DNA of 64,000 bases from NCBI GenBank assembly GCA_036495715.1, contig DASXML010000074.1, forward strand, positions 124,001 through 188,000, given 5' to 3'. Position numbers and translations under genes: made by a program. This document shows positions 8,239 through 16,254 of this stretch, piece after piece; positions within the stretch are counted from its first letter, which is position 1; every line of letters begins with the position of its first letter. The notes under the pieces are model-generated. The model made no database searches, had not been told where the DNA came from, and worked only from the letters and a program-made list of their open reading frames with translations. The DNA is from Scandinavium sp036495715. GTDB taxonomy: Bacteria > Pseudomonadota > Gammaproteobacteria > Enterobacterales > Enterobacteriaceae.

Positions 8239-10531
8239 CGCCCGCCGCGCCGCCTGGGGCTGGTTGGCGCTATGCCTCGTTCTGCTGACCGCACTGGCGC
8301 TGCTGTTGCCACGTGCGCGACTGAACAGCAGCGTGCTGGCGATGCTGCCGTCGCAAAGCATGGGCGCGATCCCACCCGCACTCAGCGGCGGTTTCATGCA
8401 ACGTCTCGACCGGCAATTAGTGTGGCTGGTGAGTCCCGGCAAAATCGCCAATCCCGCCGTAGCGAACCGTTGGCAGCAATTGCTGTCACAGTCCGGCGCG
8501 TTAAGCGAAGTGAAAGGCGCGATGGATGCCGATAGCCAACAGGCATGGGGCACCTTCTTCTTCCAGCACCGCAATGCGCTTATCGACAGCGCCACCCGCA
8601 GCCGCCTGCAAAAGGGCGGTGAAGCGCAGGCGCAATGGATTTTATCGCAGCTGTACTCGGCGTTTTCCGGCGTCAGTGGCAAAGAGCTGAACAACGATCC
8701 GCTGATGCTGATGCGCGGTTCTCAGCTGGCGCTGGCGCAAAACGGGCAAAAGTTGCAGCTGATGGACGGCTGGCTGGTCGCACAAGATAACGCGGGGAAT
8801 TACTGGTACCTGCTGCACAGTGAGCTGAACGGCTCATCGTTCGACATGCAGCAAACCCACCAGCGCGTGAACCAACTCGCGGCGCTGGAAACCGAACTGA
8901 AAGCGCAATATCCGCAGGCACAACTGCTGTCGCGCGGGACGATGTTCTACAGCGATTATGCCAGCCAGCAGGCGAAGCATGATGTGTCGACGCTCGGCGT
9001 GGCAACGATCCTCGGCGTTATCCTGCTGATTGTGCTGGTGTTCCGATCGCTGCGCCCGCTGGTGCTGTGCCTGCTTTCCGTCGGTATCGGCGCACTGGCG
9101 GGTACCGTCGTCACGCTGCTGCTGTTCGGTGAACTGCATTTGATGACCTTAGTGATGAGCATGAGCATCATCGGGATTTCGGCGGATTACACGCTCTATT
9201 ACCTGACCGAACGGATGGTACACGGCGAGGTGTCCACGCCGTGGCAAAGCCTGCTTAAAGTGCGCAGCGCGCTGTTGCTGGCGCTATTAACCACCGTCGC
9301 GGCCTATCTGTTGATGATGCTCGCGCCGTTCCCCGGCATTCGCCAGATGGCGGTGTTTGCCGCCGCCGGACTCAGCGCTTCGTGTCTGACAGTCATTTTC
9401 TGGCATCCGTGGCTGTGCCGTGGTTTGCCGGTGCGCCCTGTTCCCATGATGACCCTGATGCTGCGCTGGCTCGCGGCGTGGCGACGTAATAAAAAACTCT
9501 CCATCGGCCTGCCTGTTGCGCTGGCGCTGTTTGCGCTGGCCGGCATGGCAACGCTGCGGGTGGATGACGATATTTCCCAACTCCAGGCGCTGCCGCAGCA
9601 TTTGCTCGCGCAGGAGAAAAAGATAACCGCCCTCACCGGGCAAAGCGTCGATCAGAAATGGTTCGTGGTGTACGGCGATTCCGCCCAGCAGACGCTGGAA
9701 CGGCTGGAGGCCTTTACGCCACAGCTTGAGAAGGCCCGTGCCGCAGGGGATTTCACCCAATTCCGCGCGCTGCCGCTGAATTCGTTAAAACGTCAGACAG
9801 AAGATTTAGCGCTGTTAAAACAGGCCACGCCCAATGTGGTGAAAGCGCTGCAAAGCGCCGGGCTGAAAACCGTTTCACCTGATCTGAATCCAATGCCGGT
9901 GAACGTCGATACATGGTTAAGAAGCCCGGCGAGCGAAGGCTGGCGCTTGCTGTGGCTCACGCTGCCAGACGGTAAGAGCGGTGTGTTGGTTCCGGTAGAT
10001 GGCGTGAAGAATAGCGCGGCGCTGCAACAATTAGCAGAACACACGGACGGCGTGGCGTGGAATGACCGCAAAGCGTCGTTCGATCGGCTGTTCGCGCTGT
10101 ATCGCACCATTCTGACCGCGCTGCTCGGCGTGGCGCTGGTGATTATCGCCGTCGGTGCAGTGCTGCGTCTCGGCTGGCGCAAAGGGCTGATTAGCCTTAT
10201 TCCGTCGTTGCTTTCACTCGGCTGCGGCCTGGCGGTACTGTCGCTTAGCGGACACGCGGTAAATCTGTTTTCCCTGTTGGCGCTAGTATTGGTGCTGGGC
10301 ATTGGCGTCAACTACACCCTGTTTTTCAGCAACCCGCGCGGTACGCCGCTCACGTCGTTGCTGGCGATTACGTTGGCAATGATCACCACACTGTTGACGC
10401 TCGGCATGCTGGTATTCAGCGCCACGCAAGCGATCAGCAGTTTTGGCATCGTGCTGGTCAGCGGCATTTTCACCGCGTTTCTGTTGTCGCCGCTGGCGAT
10501 GCCCGGCAAGAAAGAGAGAAGAAAAGGATGA
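8207..10531 (+). CDS. apeM: MMPL/RND-family exporter ApeM
   Basis: A 774-residue membrane exporter in two similar halves, each with one N-terminal hydrophobic segment, a periplasmic domain and a bundle of hydrophobic segments, the MMPL topology. The SMSIIGISADYTLYYLTER motif in the first half and GIGVNYTLFFSNPRG in the second are the paired transmembrane motifs of the family. It is likely to flip or export the aryl polyene lipid. The ATG at 8207 lies within apeL, giving a 32-base overlap. Confidence 0.9.
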   Translation: MTNVNASPPNSARRAAWGWLALCLVLLTALALLLPRARLNSSVLAMLPSQSMGAIPPALSGGFMQRLDRQLVWLVSPGKIANPAVANRWQQLLSQSGALSEVKGAMDADSQQAWGTFFFQHRNALIDSATRSRLQKGGEAQAQWILSQLYSAFSGVSGKELNNDPLMLMRGSQLALAQNGQKLQLMDGWLVAQDNAGNYWYLLHSELNGSSFDMQQTHQRVNQLAALETELKAQYPQAQLLSRGTMFYSDYASQQAKHDVSTLGVATILGVILLIVLVFRSLRPLVLCLLSVGIGALAGTVVTLLLFGELHLMTLVMSMSIIGISADYTLYYLTERMVHGEVSTPWQSLLKVRSALLLALLTTVAAYLLMMLAPFPGIRQMAVFAAAGLSASCLTVIFWHPWLCRGLPVRPVPMMTLMLRWLAAWRRNKKLSIGLPVALALFALAGMATLRVDDDISQLQALPQHLLAQEKKITALTGQSVDQKWFVVYGDSAQQTLERLEAFTPQLEKARAAGDFTQFRALPLNSLKRQTEDLALLKQATPNVVKALQSAGLKTVSPDLNPMPVNVDTWLRSPASEGWRLLWLTLPDGKSGVLVPVDGVKNSAALQQLAEHTDGVAWNDRKASFDRLFALYRTILTALLGVALVIIAVGAVLRLGWRKGLISLIPSLLSLGCGLAVLSLSGHAVNLFSLLALVLVLGIGVNYTLFFSNPRGTPLTSLLAITLAMITTLLTLGMLVFSATQAISSFGIVLVSGIFTAFLLSPLAMPGKKERRKG

Positions 10532-10539
10532 GGCTCTCC

Positions 10540-10660
10540 CGCCCGGCGGCGCTGCGCTTGCGCGGGCCTACAAAAACCGCCGATGTAGGCCGGTTACGCG
10601 GGCCGATAAACACCACTCATGTAGGCCGGGTAAGCGAAGCGCCCCCCGGCAAAAAAATAT
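10540..10660. repeat. REP/BIME element inside the aryl polyene operon
   Basis: At least two REP-like units containing GTAGGCCGG and GCGCTTGCGCGGGCCTAC lie between apeM and apeN. This is the only large gap (142 bases) among otherwise overlapping genes. REP structures can stabilise upstream mRNA and lower downstream expression, so this may split the operon's output. Confidence 0.8.
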
Positions 10661-10673
10661 TGAGGTCAACGCG

Positions 10674-11255
10674 ATGATCAACACTTTCTGGCGCTGTGCT
10701 GCCTTTGCGGCGGTGCTGGCCCTCACCGGCTGTAGCCATTCCTCTCAAGAGGCAAGCAGTCGCCCGCAGGCATGGCTGCAACCGGGCACGCAGGTGACAC
10801 TGCCCGCACCGGGCATTACGCCAGCGGTCAGTTCTCAGCAACTGCTGACGGGCAGCTTTAATGGCAAATCCCAGTCGTTGCTGGTACTGCTTAACGCCGA
10901 TGATAAAAAGCTGAGCCTCGCGGGGCTTTCTTCCGTGGGTATTCGTCTGTTCCTTGTGACCTATGACGACAAAGGCATTCACACCGAGCAGTCCATTGTG
11001 GTGCCGCAGTTGCCGCCCGCAAGCCAGGTACTGGCGGACGTGATGCTGAGTCACTGGCCGATCAGCGCCTGGACGCCGCAGTTGCCGAAAGGCTGGACGC
11101 TCACCGACCACGGTGATAAACGCGAGCTTCGTAATGCACAAGGCAAACTGGTGACCGATATCACCTATCTGCAACGCAAAGGTCAGCGCCAACCCATCAG
11201 CATTGAGCAACACGTATTCAACTACCACATCACCATTCAATATCTGGGCGACTGA
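10674..11255 (+). CDS. apeN: DUF3261-type lipoprotein ApeN
   Basis: A 193-residue lipoprotein with signal sequence and lipobox LTGC, lipidated cysteine at residue 20. The open frame extends upstream to 10443, but the ATG at 10674 preceded by TGAGGT is the only start giving a signal peptide. It matches the small lipoprotein found between exporter and ketosynthase in aryl polyene clusters and probably acts in the outer membrane, perhaps as a LolB-like acceptor for the polyene lipid (inference). It follows the REP block. Confidence 0.85.
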   Translation: MINTFWRCAAFAAVLALTGCSHSSQEASSRPQAWLQPGTQVTLPAPGITPAVSSQQLLTGSFNGKSQSLLVLLNADDKKLSLAGLSSVGIRLFLVTYDDKGIHTEQSIVVPQLPPASQVLADVMLSHWPISAWTPQLPKGWTLTDHGDKRELRNAQGKLVTDITYLQRKGQRQPISIEQHVFNYHITIQYLGD

Positions 11256-11256
11256 A

Positions 11257-12426
11257 ATGATCTACATTGCTGCCGCAGGAATGATTAATGCGCTGGGTCG
11301 GACGCCTGATGAGATTGCCGTCAACCTGTGCGCGGGCATTGCGCCAGGGATGCGCCCACGCGAAGGCTGGTTGCAGGGCGATGTGACCGCCGTGCTCGGC
11401 GGTGTGGATGGCGAACTCCCATCCATTCCGGATACGTTTGTCGCTCACCGCTCGCGTAACAATCAGCTGCTGCTGGCGGCGCTGCAACAGATTCAGCCGC
11501 AGGTTGATGAGGCGATTGCCCGGTTTGGTCGTGACCGCGTGGCGGTGATTATGGGCACCAGCACCTCTGGCCTTGATGAAGGCGATATTCACGCCAATCT
11601 CAAGCTGAACGGTAAAGAGAGCAACGCGTGGCGTTATGCGCAACAGGAACTGGGCGACCCGTCGCGCTTTCTGCGTAACTGGCTAAAACTGGAAGGCCCG
11701 GCTTATACGCTTTCGACCGCCTGTTCGTCCAGCGCACGGGCAATGATCAGCGGTCGTCGTCTGATTGACGCCGGGCTGGTCGACGTGGCGATTGTCGGCG
11801 GGGCCGATACTCTGAGCCGTATGCCGGTCAATGGTTTCAATAGCTTAGAATCCCTTTCCACTACGCTGTGCCAGCCGTTCGGTCGCGACCGCTGCGGCAT
11901 TACCATCGGTGAAGGCGCGGCGCTGATGCTGTTAACCCGCGAGCCACAGCCGATTGCGCTGCTGGGCGTGGGCGAATCCAGCGACGCACACCATATTTCT
12001 GCCCCACATCCACAAGGTGAAGGCGCTATCCGCGCGATTCAGCAGGCGTTAAACGATGCCGGACTGACGCCGCAGGATGTGGGTTATATCAATCTGCACG
12101 GGACCGCTACGCCGCTGAACGATCAGGTGGAATCGCAGGTGGTGAACGCGCTGTTTGGCGAAAGCGTGCCGTGTAGTTCAACCAAACATCTGACCGGACA
12201 CACGCTGGGCGCGGCGGGCATTACCGAAGCGGCGCTGAGCTGGTTGATTCTGGAACACCATTTGCCGCTGCCCGCACAGGATTTCAGCCACTCGCCTGTT
12301 GACTCCCGGCTTCCTGCCTGCGGGATTATCACCGCGCCGCGGCCGCTAGAGCGTCCGGTTATTCTGTCGAATTCATTCGCCTTTGGCGGCAACAACGCCA
12401 GCATTCTGCTGGGGAGAATGGCATGA
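11257..12426 (+). CDS. apeO: Beta-ketoacyl-ACP synthase ApeO
   Basis: A 389-residue FabF-type ketosynthase with a full Cys-His-His triad: the nucleophile in STACSSS is Cys156, and the histidines are in LHGTAT and LTGHTLGAAG. It extends the polyene chain with malonyl units, probably as a heterodimer with ApeC. I start at the ATG at 11257, two bases after the apeN stop, rather than the longer frame from 11203, which would add residues inside apeN without a better ribosome site. Its stop overlaps apeP as ATGA. Confidence 0.93.
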   Translation: MIYIAAAGMINALGRTPDEIAVNLCAGIAPGMRPREGWLQGDVTAVLGGVDGELPSIPDTFVAHRSRNNQLLLAALQQIQPQVDEAIARFGRDRVAVIMGTSTSGLDEGDIHANLKLNGKESNAWRYAQQELGDPSRFLRNWLKLEGPAYTLSTACSSSARAMISGRRLIDAGLVDVAIVGGADTLSRMPVNGFNSLESLSTTLCQPFGRDRCGITIGEGAALMLLTREPQPIALLGVGESSDAHHISAPHPQGEGAIRAIQQALNDAGLTPQDVGYINLHGTATPLNDQVESQVVNALFGESVPCSSTKHLTGHTLGAAGITEAALSWLILEHHLPLPAQDFSHSPVDSRLPACGIITAPRPLERPVILSNSFAFGGNNASILLGRMA

Positions 12427-12899
12427 GCCACTATTTATCACCGGGCGCGTATTTGCCCCACAACGCACCGATGCTGTTGCTGGAAAGCGTGCTGAACGTC
12501 ACCGACGAACAGGCCATTTGCCAGGTGACGGTCAACCGTCAGGGCGTTCTTGCGCCGTTTGTTGATGCCAGCGGTAATTTGCCCGGCTGGTACGCGCTGG
12601 AACTGATGGCGCAGACCGTTGGCGTATGGTCCGGCTGGCACCGCCAACAAAAAGGTGAAGCGCAAATCACGTTGGGCATGGTGCTGGGTGCGCGCGAGCT
12701 GAAATGCGTTTCCAGCGAATTTTCTGCCGACAGCGTGCTTGACATCACCGTGTCGATGCTGATGCAGGACGGGCGTGTCGGCAGCTTTGAATGCGTGATT
12801 ACCGCAGGCGGTGAACCACTTGCCACCGGGCGCGTGAACACCTTCCAGCCCACCCCCGAAGAATTAACCACGCTTTTTCAACAGGGATCGTCATCATGA
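12423..12899 (+). CDS. apeP: FabA-like hotdog dehydratase ApeP
   Basis: A 158-residue hotdog-fold protein resembling 3-hydroxyacyl-ACP dehydratases, with the helix region GWYALELMAQTVGVWSG typical of the FabA/FabZ-like group. It works with the smaller ApeI in the dehydration step of each chain-extension cycle. Translation is coupled at both ends by ATGA overlaps, with apeO before and apeQ after. Confidence 0.88.
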   Translation: MSHYLSPGAYLPHNAPMLLLESVLNVTDEQAICQVTVNRQGVLAPFVDASGNLPGWYALELMAQTVGVWSGWHRQQKGEAQITLGMVLGARELKCVSSEFSADSVLDITVSMLMQDGRVGSFECVITAGGEPLATGRVNTFQPTPEELTTLFQQGSSS

Positions 12900-13627
12900 G
12901 TCGTTCAGTTCTGGTCACCGGAGCCAGCAAAGGCATTGGCCGCGCAATCGCACTAAAACTGGCATCCGACGGATTTACCGTTGGCGTGCATTATCACAGT
13001 GATAAACCAGGCGCGCAGGAGACGCTGACCGCGATTGAAGCCGCAGGTGGCGCAGGCCGCCTGTTGCAGTTTGATGTCGGCAATCGTGAACAATGCCGTG
13101 AAGTACTGGAAACCGATATCGAGCAGAATGGCCCGTGGTACGGCGTGGTCAGCAACGCGGGCATCACTCGCGACGGCGCGTTCCCGGCGTTAAGTGAAGA
13201 CGACTGGGACAGCGTTATCCACACCAATCTCGACAGCTTCTACAACGTCATTCATCCGTGCATCATGCCGATGATTTCGACGCGCAAAGGCGGCCGTATT
13301 ATTACCCTTTCGTCCGTTTCCGGCATGATGGGCAACCGTGGTCAGGTTAACTACAGCGCGGCAAAAGCCGGGATCATCGGCGCGACCAAAGCGCTGGCGA
13401 TTGAACTGGCAAAGCGCAAAATTACCGTGAACTGCATCGCGCCGGGGCTTATCGACACTGGGATTATCGAAATGGAAGACGCGGCGCTGAAAGAAGCGAT
13501 GAATATGATCCCGATGAAACGTATGGGCCAGGCGGATGAAGTCGCCGGACTCGCCAGCTACCTGATGTCCGATATCGCGGGTTATGTCACCCGTCAGGTG
13601 ATTTCCATCAATGGAGGCATGTTATGA
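12896..13627 (+). CDS. apeQ: 3-oxoacyl-ACP reductase ApeQ
   Basis: A 243-residue short-chain dehydrogenase of the FabG type. The NADPH-binding TGASKGIGRA motif, the SNAG motif and the catalytic YSAAK with its upstream serine (SSVSG) are all intact. It reduces the 3-oxoacyl intermediates made by ApeO/ApeC and ApeR. It is flanked by ATGA overlaps with apeP and apeR. Confidence 0.95.
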   Translation: MSRSVLVTGASKGIGRAIALKLASDGFTVGVHYHSDKPGAQETLTAIEAAGGAGRLLQFDVGNREQCREVLETDIEQNGPWYGVVSNAGITRDGAFPALSEDDWDSVIHTNLDSFYNVIHPCIMPMISTRKGGRIITLSSVSGMMGNRGQVNYSAAKAGIIGATKALAIELAKRKITVNCIAPGLIDTGIIEMEDAALKEAMNMIPMKRMGQADEVAGLASYLMSDIAGYVTRQVISINGGML

Positions 13628-14853
13628 GTCGTCGTGTCGTGATCACCGGAATGGGCGGCGTAACCGCCTTTGGCGAAAGCTGGCAGGCCGTTTCCGAACG
13701 CCTGCGCCGTTATCAAAATGCGGTGCGTAAAATGCCTGAATGGCAGATTTACGACGGGCTGCACACGCTGCTCGGCGCGCCGATTGATGATTTCTCGCTG
13801 CCTGCGCATTACACCCGCAAACGCATTCGTGCGATGGGCCGCGTATCGCTGATGTCGACCCGCGCCAGTGAACTCGCGCTGGAACAATCCGGGCTGCTGG
13901 AAAACCCGGTGCTGACCAACGGCGAAACCGGAATTGCCTACGGCTCATCCACCGGCAGCACCGGCCCGGTCAGCGAATTCGCCACCATGCTCACCGAAAA
14001 ACACACCAATAACATCACCGGCACCACTTACGTGCAAATGATGCCGCACACCACTGCCGTCAATACCGGCCTGTTTTTCGGTCTGCGTGGGCGCGTGATC
14101 CCGACGTCCAGCGCCTGTACCTCCGGCAGCCAGGCGATCGGTTATGCGTATGAAGCCATTCGCCACGGTTATCAAACGGTGATGGTCGCGGGCGGTGCGG
14201 AAGAGCTTTGCCCGTCGGAAGCGGCGGTGTTTGATACGCTGTTCGCCACCAGCCAGCGCAACGATGCGCCCGCCACCACGCCGTCACCGTTCGATGTGAA
14301 CCGTGATGGATTAGTGATCGGCGAAGGCGCGGGCACATTGGTGCTGGAAGAACTGGAACACGCGACAGCACGCGGAGCCACCATCTTCGGTGAAATAGTC
14401 GGCTTCGCCACCAACTGCGACGCGGCGCATATCACCCAGCCGCAGCGGGAAACGATGCAGATTTGCATGGAACAATCGCTGCGTCAGGCGGGGCTTGCGC
14501 CGTCGGATATCGGTTATATTTCAGCCCACGGCACAGCGACCGATCGCGGCGATATCGCCGAAAGTCAGGCCACGGCGGCCGTGTTTGGCAACCGCACGCC
14601 GATTTCGTCGCTGAAGAGTTACTTCGGACACACACTCGGCGCGTGCGGCGCGCTGGAAGCGTGGATGAGCCTGCAAATGATGCGCGAAGGCTGGTTTGCG
14701 CCGACCTTAAACCTGCAACAGCCTGACGAACAATGTGGCGATTTGGACTACATTATGGGAGAGTCACGGGCTATCGATTGTGAGTTTTTGCAAAGCAACA
14801 ACTTCGCCTTCGGCGGGATCAACACCTCGATTGTCATTAAACGCTGGGAGTAA
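13624..14853 (+). CDS. apeR: Beta-ketoacyl-ACP synthase ApeR
   Basis: A 409-residue FabF-like ketosynthase with an intact triad: Cys165 in SSACTSGS and histidines in SAHGTAT and YFGHTLGACG. In aryl polyene systems this second ketosynthase is thought to start or complement elongation beside ApeO/ApeC. It overlaps apeQ by ATGA and is followed two bases later by acpT. Confidence 0.93.
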   Translation: MSRRVVITGMGGVTAFGESWQAVSERLRRYQNAVRKMPEWQIYDGLHTLLGAPIDDFSLPAHYTRKRIRAMGRVSLMSTRASELALEQSGLLENPVLTNGETGIAYGSSTGSTGPVSEFATMLTEKHTNNITGTTYVQMMPHTTAVNTGLFFGLRGRVIPTSSACTSGSQAIGYAYEAIRHGYQTVMVAGGAEELCPSEAAVFDTLFATSQRNDAPATTPSPFDVNRDGLVIGEGAGTLVLEELEHATARGATIFGEIVGFATNCDAAHITQPQRETMQICMEQSLRQAGLAPSDIGYISAHGTATDRGDIAESQATAAVFGNRTPISSLKSYFGHTLGACGALEAWMSLQMMREGWFAPTLNLQQPDEQCGDLDYIMGESRAIDCEFLQSNNFAFGGINTSIVIKRWE

Positions 14854-14855
14854 AG

Positions 14856-15434
14856 ATGTATCGGCTGTTCCTCGGGAAAATTTCGACCCTCAGTCTGGCG
14901 GCAATTCCATCTGCGCTGACAGCTCACGCGCCGGACGGAAAGCGCCGCAGTGCCTGGCTCGCCGGACGCGCGCTGCTGTGCCACGCCGTCTCGCCATTGC
15001 CGGAGCTTCGTTTTGGCGAACAGGGGAAACCAGGATTCGACGAACATCATGCGCTGTGGTTTAACCTGAGTCACAGCGGCGATAACATTGCCCTCCTACT
15101 GAGCGACGAAGGTGAAGTGGGTTGCGATATCGAAGCACTTCGCCCGCGCCCACAGTGGCAGCAGCTCGCCAACGCCACGTTTACGCGCAATGAACATAGG
15201 GAAATGGAAAAGGAAGCCGAAGAGCACCGTCTGGCGGCGTTCTGGCGCATCTGGACGCGAAAGGAAGCGATGGTGAAACAGCGCGGCGGCAGCGCCTGGC
15301 AGATAGTCAGCTACGACAGCACCGCCCCGCTGCATTTACATCTCAGTGATTTGCAAGCCGATGGGCTAAGCCTGGCGGTGTGTACACCGACACCGTTTAG
15401 CGTGTCGTCAGACGTGATTGAGCGAGTGGCCTGA
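14856..15434 (+). CDS. acpT: 4'-phosphopantetheinyl transferase AcpT
   Basis: A 192-residue Sfp/AcpT-type transferase with the magnesium- and CoA-binding motifs GCDIEAL and FWRIWTRKEA. It should activate ApeE and ApeF by moving phosphopantetheine from CoA to their serines. E. coli K-12 AcpT is an orphan next to yhhT whose natural carrier substrates are encoded in the corresponding O157 gene cluster; here acpT sits at the end of an intact cluster with two carrier genes, matching that history. GGGAG lies at 14845-14849 ahead of the ATG. Confidence 0.93.
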   Translation: MYRLFLGKISTLSLAAIPSALTAHAPDGKRRSAWLAGRALLCHAVSPLPELRFGEQGKPGFDEHHALWFNLSHSGDNIALLLSDEGEVGCDIEALRPRPQWQQLANATFTRNEHREMEKEAEEHRLAAFWRIWTRKEAMVKQRGGSAWQIVSYDSTAPLHLHLSDLQADGLSLAVCTPTPFSVSSDVIERVA

Positions 15435-15436
15435 AA

Positions 15437-15543
15437 CTCAGCGCCGGGTGCGGCTACGCCTGACCCGGCCTACACGCCGTTTAGTTCAGAGCCGTCATTT
15501 TCATGGACGTAGGCCCGTGCCAGCTAAGCGCCGCCCGGCATTG
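15437..15543. repeat. REP/BIME element between acpT and arnF
   Basis: GCCGGGTGCGGCTACGCCTG-ACCCGGCCTAC and the inverted TAGGCCCGTGC-CAGCTAAGCG-CCGCCCGGC form a pair of REP units in the 110-base gap between two convergent operons, a usual place for such elements. Confidence 0.8.
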
Positions 15544-15544
15544 A

Positions 15545-15916
15545 TCACCGCCGCTGCGGCGCAAAAATCGTCATCACCCCAGCCATCACCAGCAGTACAC
15601 CTGCCAGCGCTTGCCAGGAAAAGGCTTCGTTTTGCAGCAGCAACGCAGCGGCCCAAACAGAGATATAGCTGAGGCTCAGCAGCGCATAGGCCTTTGCCAG
15701 CGGCAATTGGCGCAGCGCGAAGAACCAGCACACCATCGACGCCAGATAACCGCACAAACCCAGGAACAACGAACCTGTGCCAGGCTGAAATTGCAGTAAA
15801 TGCCACAGCAGCGTGCCAAAGTCGCTTACCGCAGGCAGTGTGATCATGGCGGTGCGCAACAGCAATTGTGCTGCACTGACCAAAACGACACTGAGTAACG
15901 CCCAGAAGATCCCCAT
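15545..15916 (-). CDS. arnF: Undecaprenyl phosphate-L-Ara4N flippase subunit ArnF
   Basis: A 123-residue small-multidrug-resistance-like protein with four hydrophobic segments and the C-terminal GVLLVMAGVMTIF. With ArnE it should flip the undecaprenyl-linked aminoarabinose to the outer face of the inner membrane. It is the last gene of the arn operon and its start codon shares one base with the arnE stop. Confidence 0.93.
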   Translation of the reverse strand: MGIFWALLSVVLVSAAQLLLRTAMITLPAVSDFGTLLWHLLQFQPGTGSLFLGLCGYLASMVCWFFALRQLPLAKAYALLSLSYISVWAAALLLQNEAFSWQALAGVLLVMAGVMTIFAPQRR

Positions 15917-16254
15917 TAGCGGCTGCCTCCCAGCACCAAAATACCCAGAATAATCAGCCCGACGCCGAGCCAGTGGCGACGCGATACCGGCTCATGCCAG
16001 ATGAATCGCGCAGCCAGTGTGACCCAAACGAAATTCAGGCTGAGCATTGGGTACGCAATGCCAACGGGTAAACGCTGTAATACCACCAGCCACAGCGCCA
16101 TTCCGCCGCCGAGTGCCAGCAGCGCTAACCCCAGCCACAAAACGATGTGCTGCCCACGCAGCCCGGATTTCGCCGGGCGGGTGGCCTGCTTCTGGCACAG
16201 CTGCCCGGCACAGCTCAGCAAGCTTGCCAGCAGCAGGGAAAGCGCGGTGATCAT
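15916..16254 (-). CDS. arnE: Undecaprenyl phosphate-L-Ara4N flippase subunit ArnE
   Basis: A 112-residue four-helix membrane protein of the EamA/SMR type, the partner of ArnF. Its position between arnT and arnF and its size, close to that in E. coli, support the call. It overlaps the arnT end by 4 bases, so translation is coupled. Confidence 0.93.
   Translation of the reverse strand: MITALSLLLASLLSCAGQLCQKQATRPAKSGLRGQHIVLWLGLALLALGGGMALWLVVLQRLPVGIAYPMLSLNFVWVTLAARFIWHEPVSRRHWLGVGLIILGILVLGGSR

Noticed and set aside
11203..11256. Upstream extension of apeO
   Set aside because: It would overlap the apeN coding end and add 18 residues not expected in a ketosynthase; the ATG at 11257 gives a normal N-terminus.
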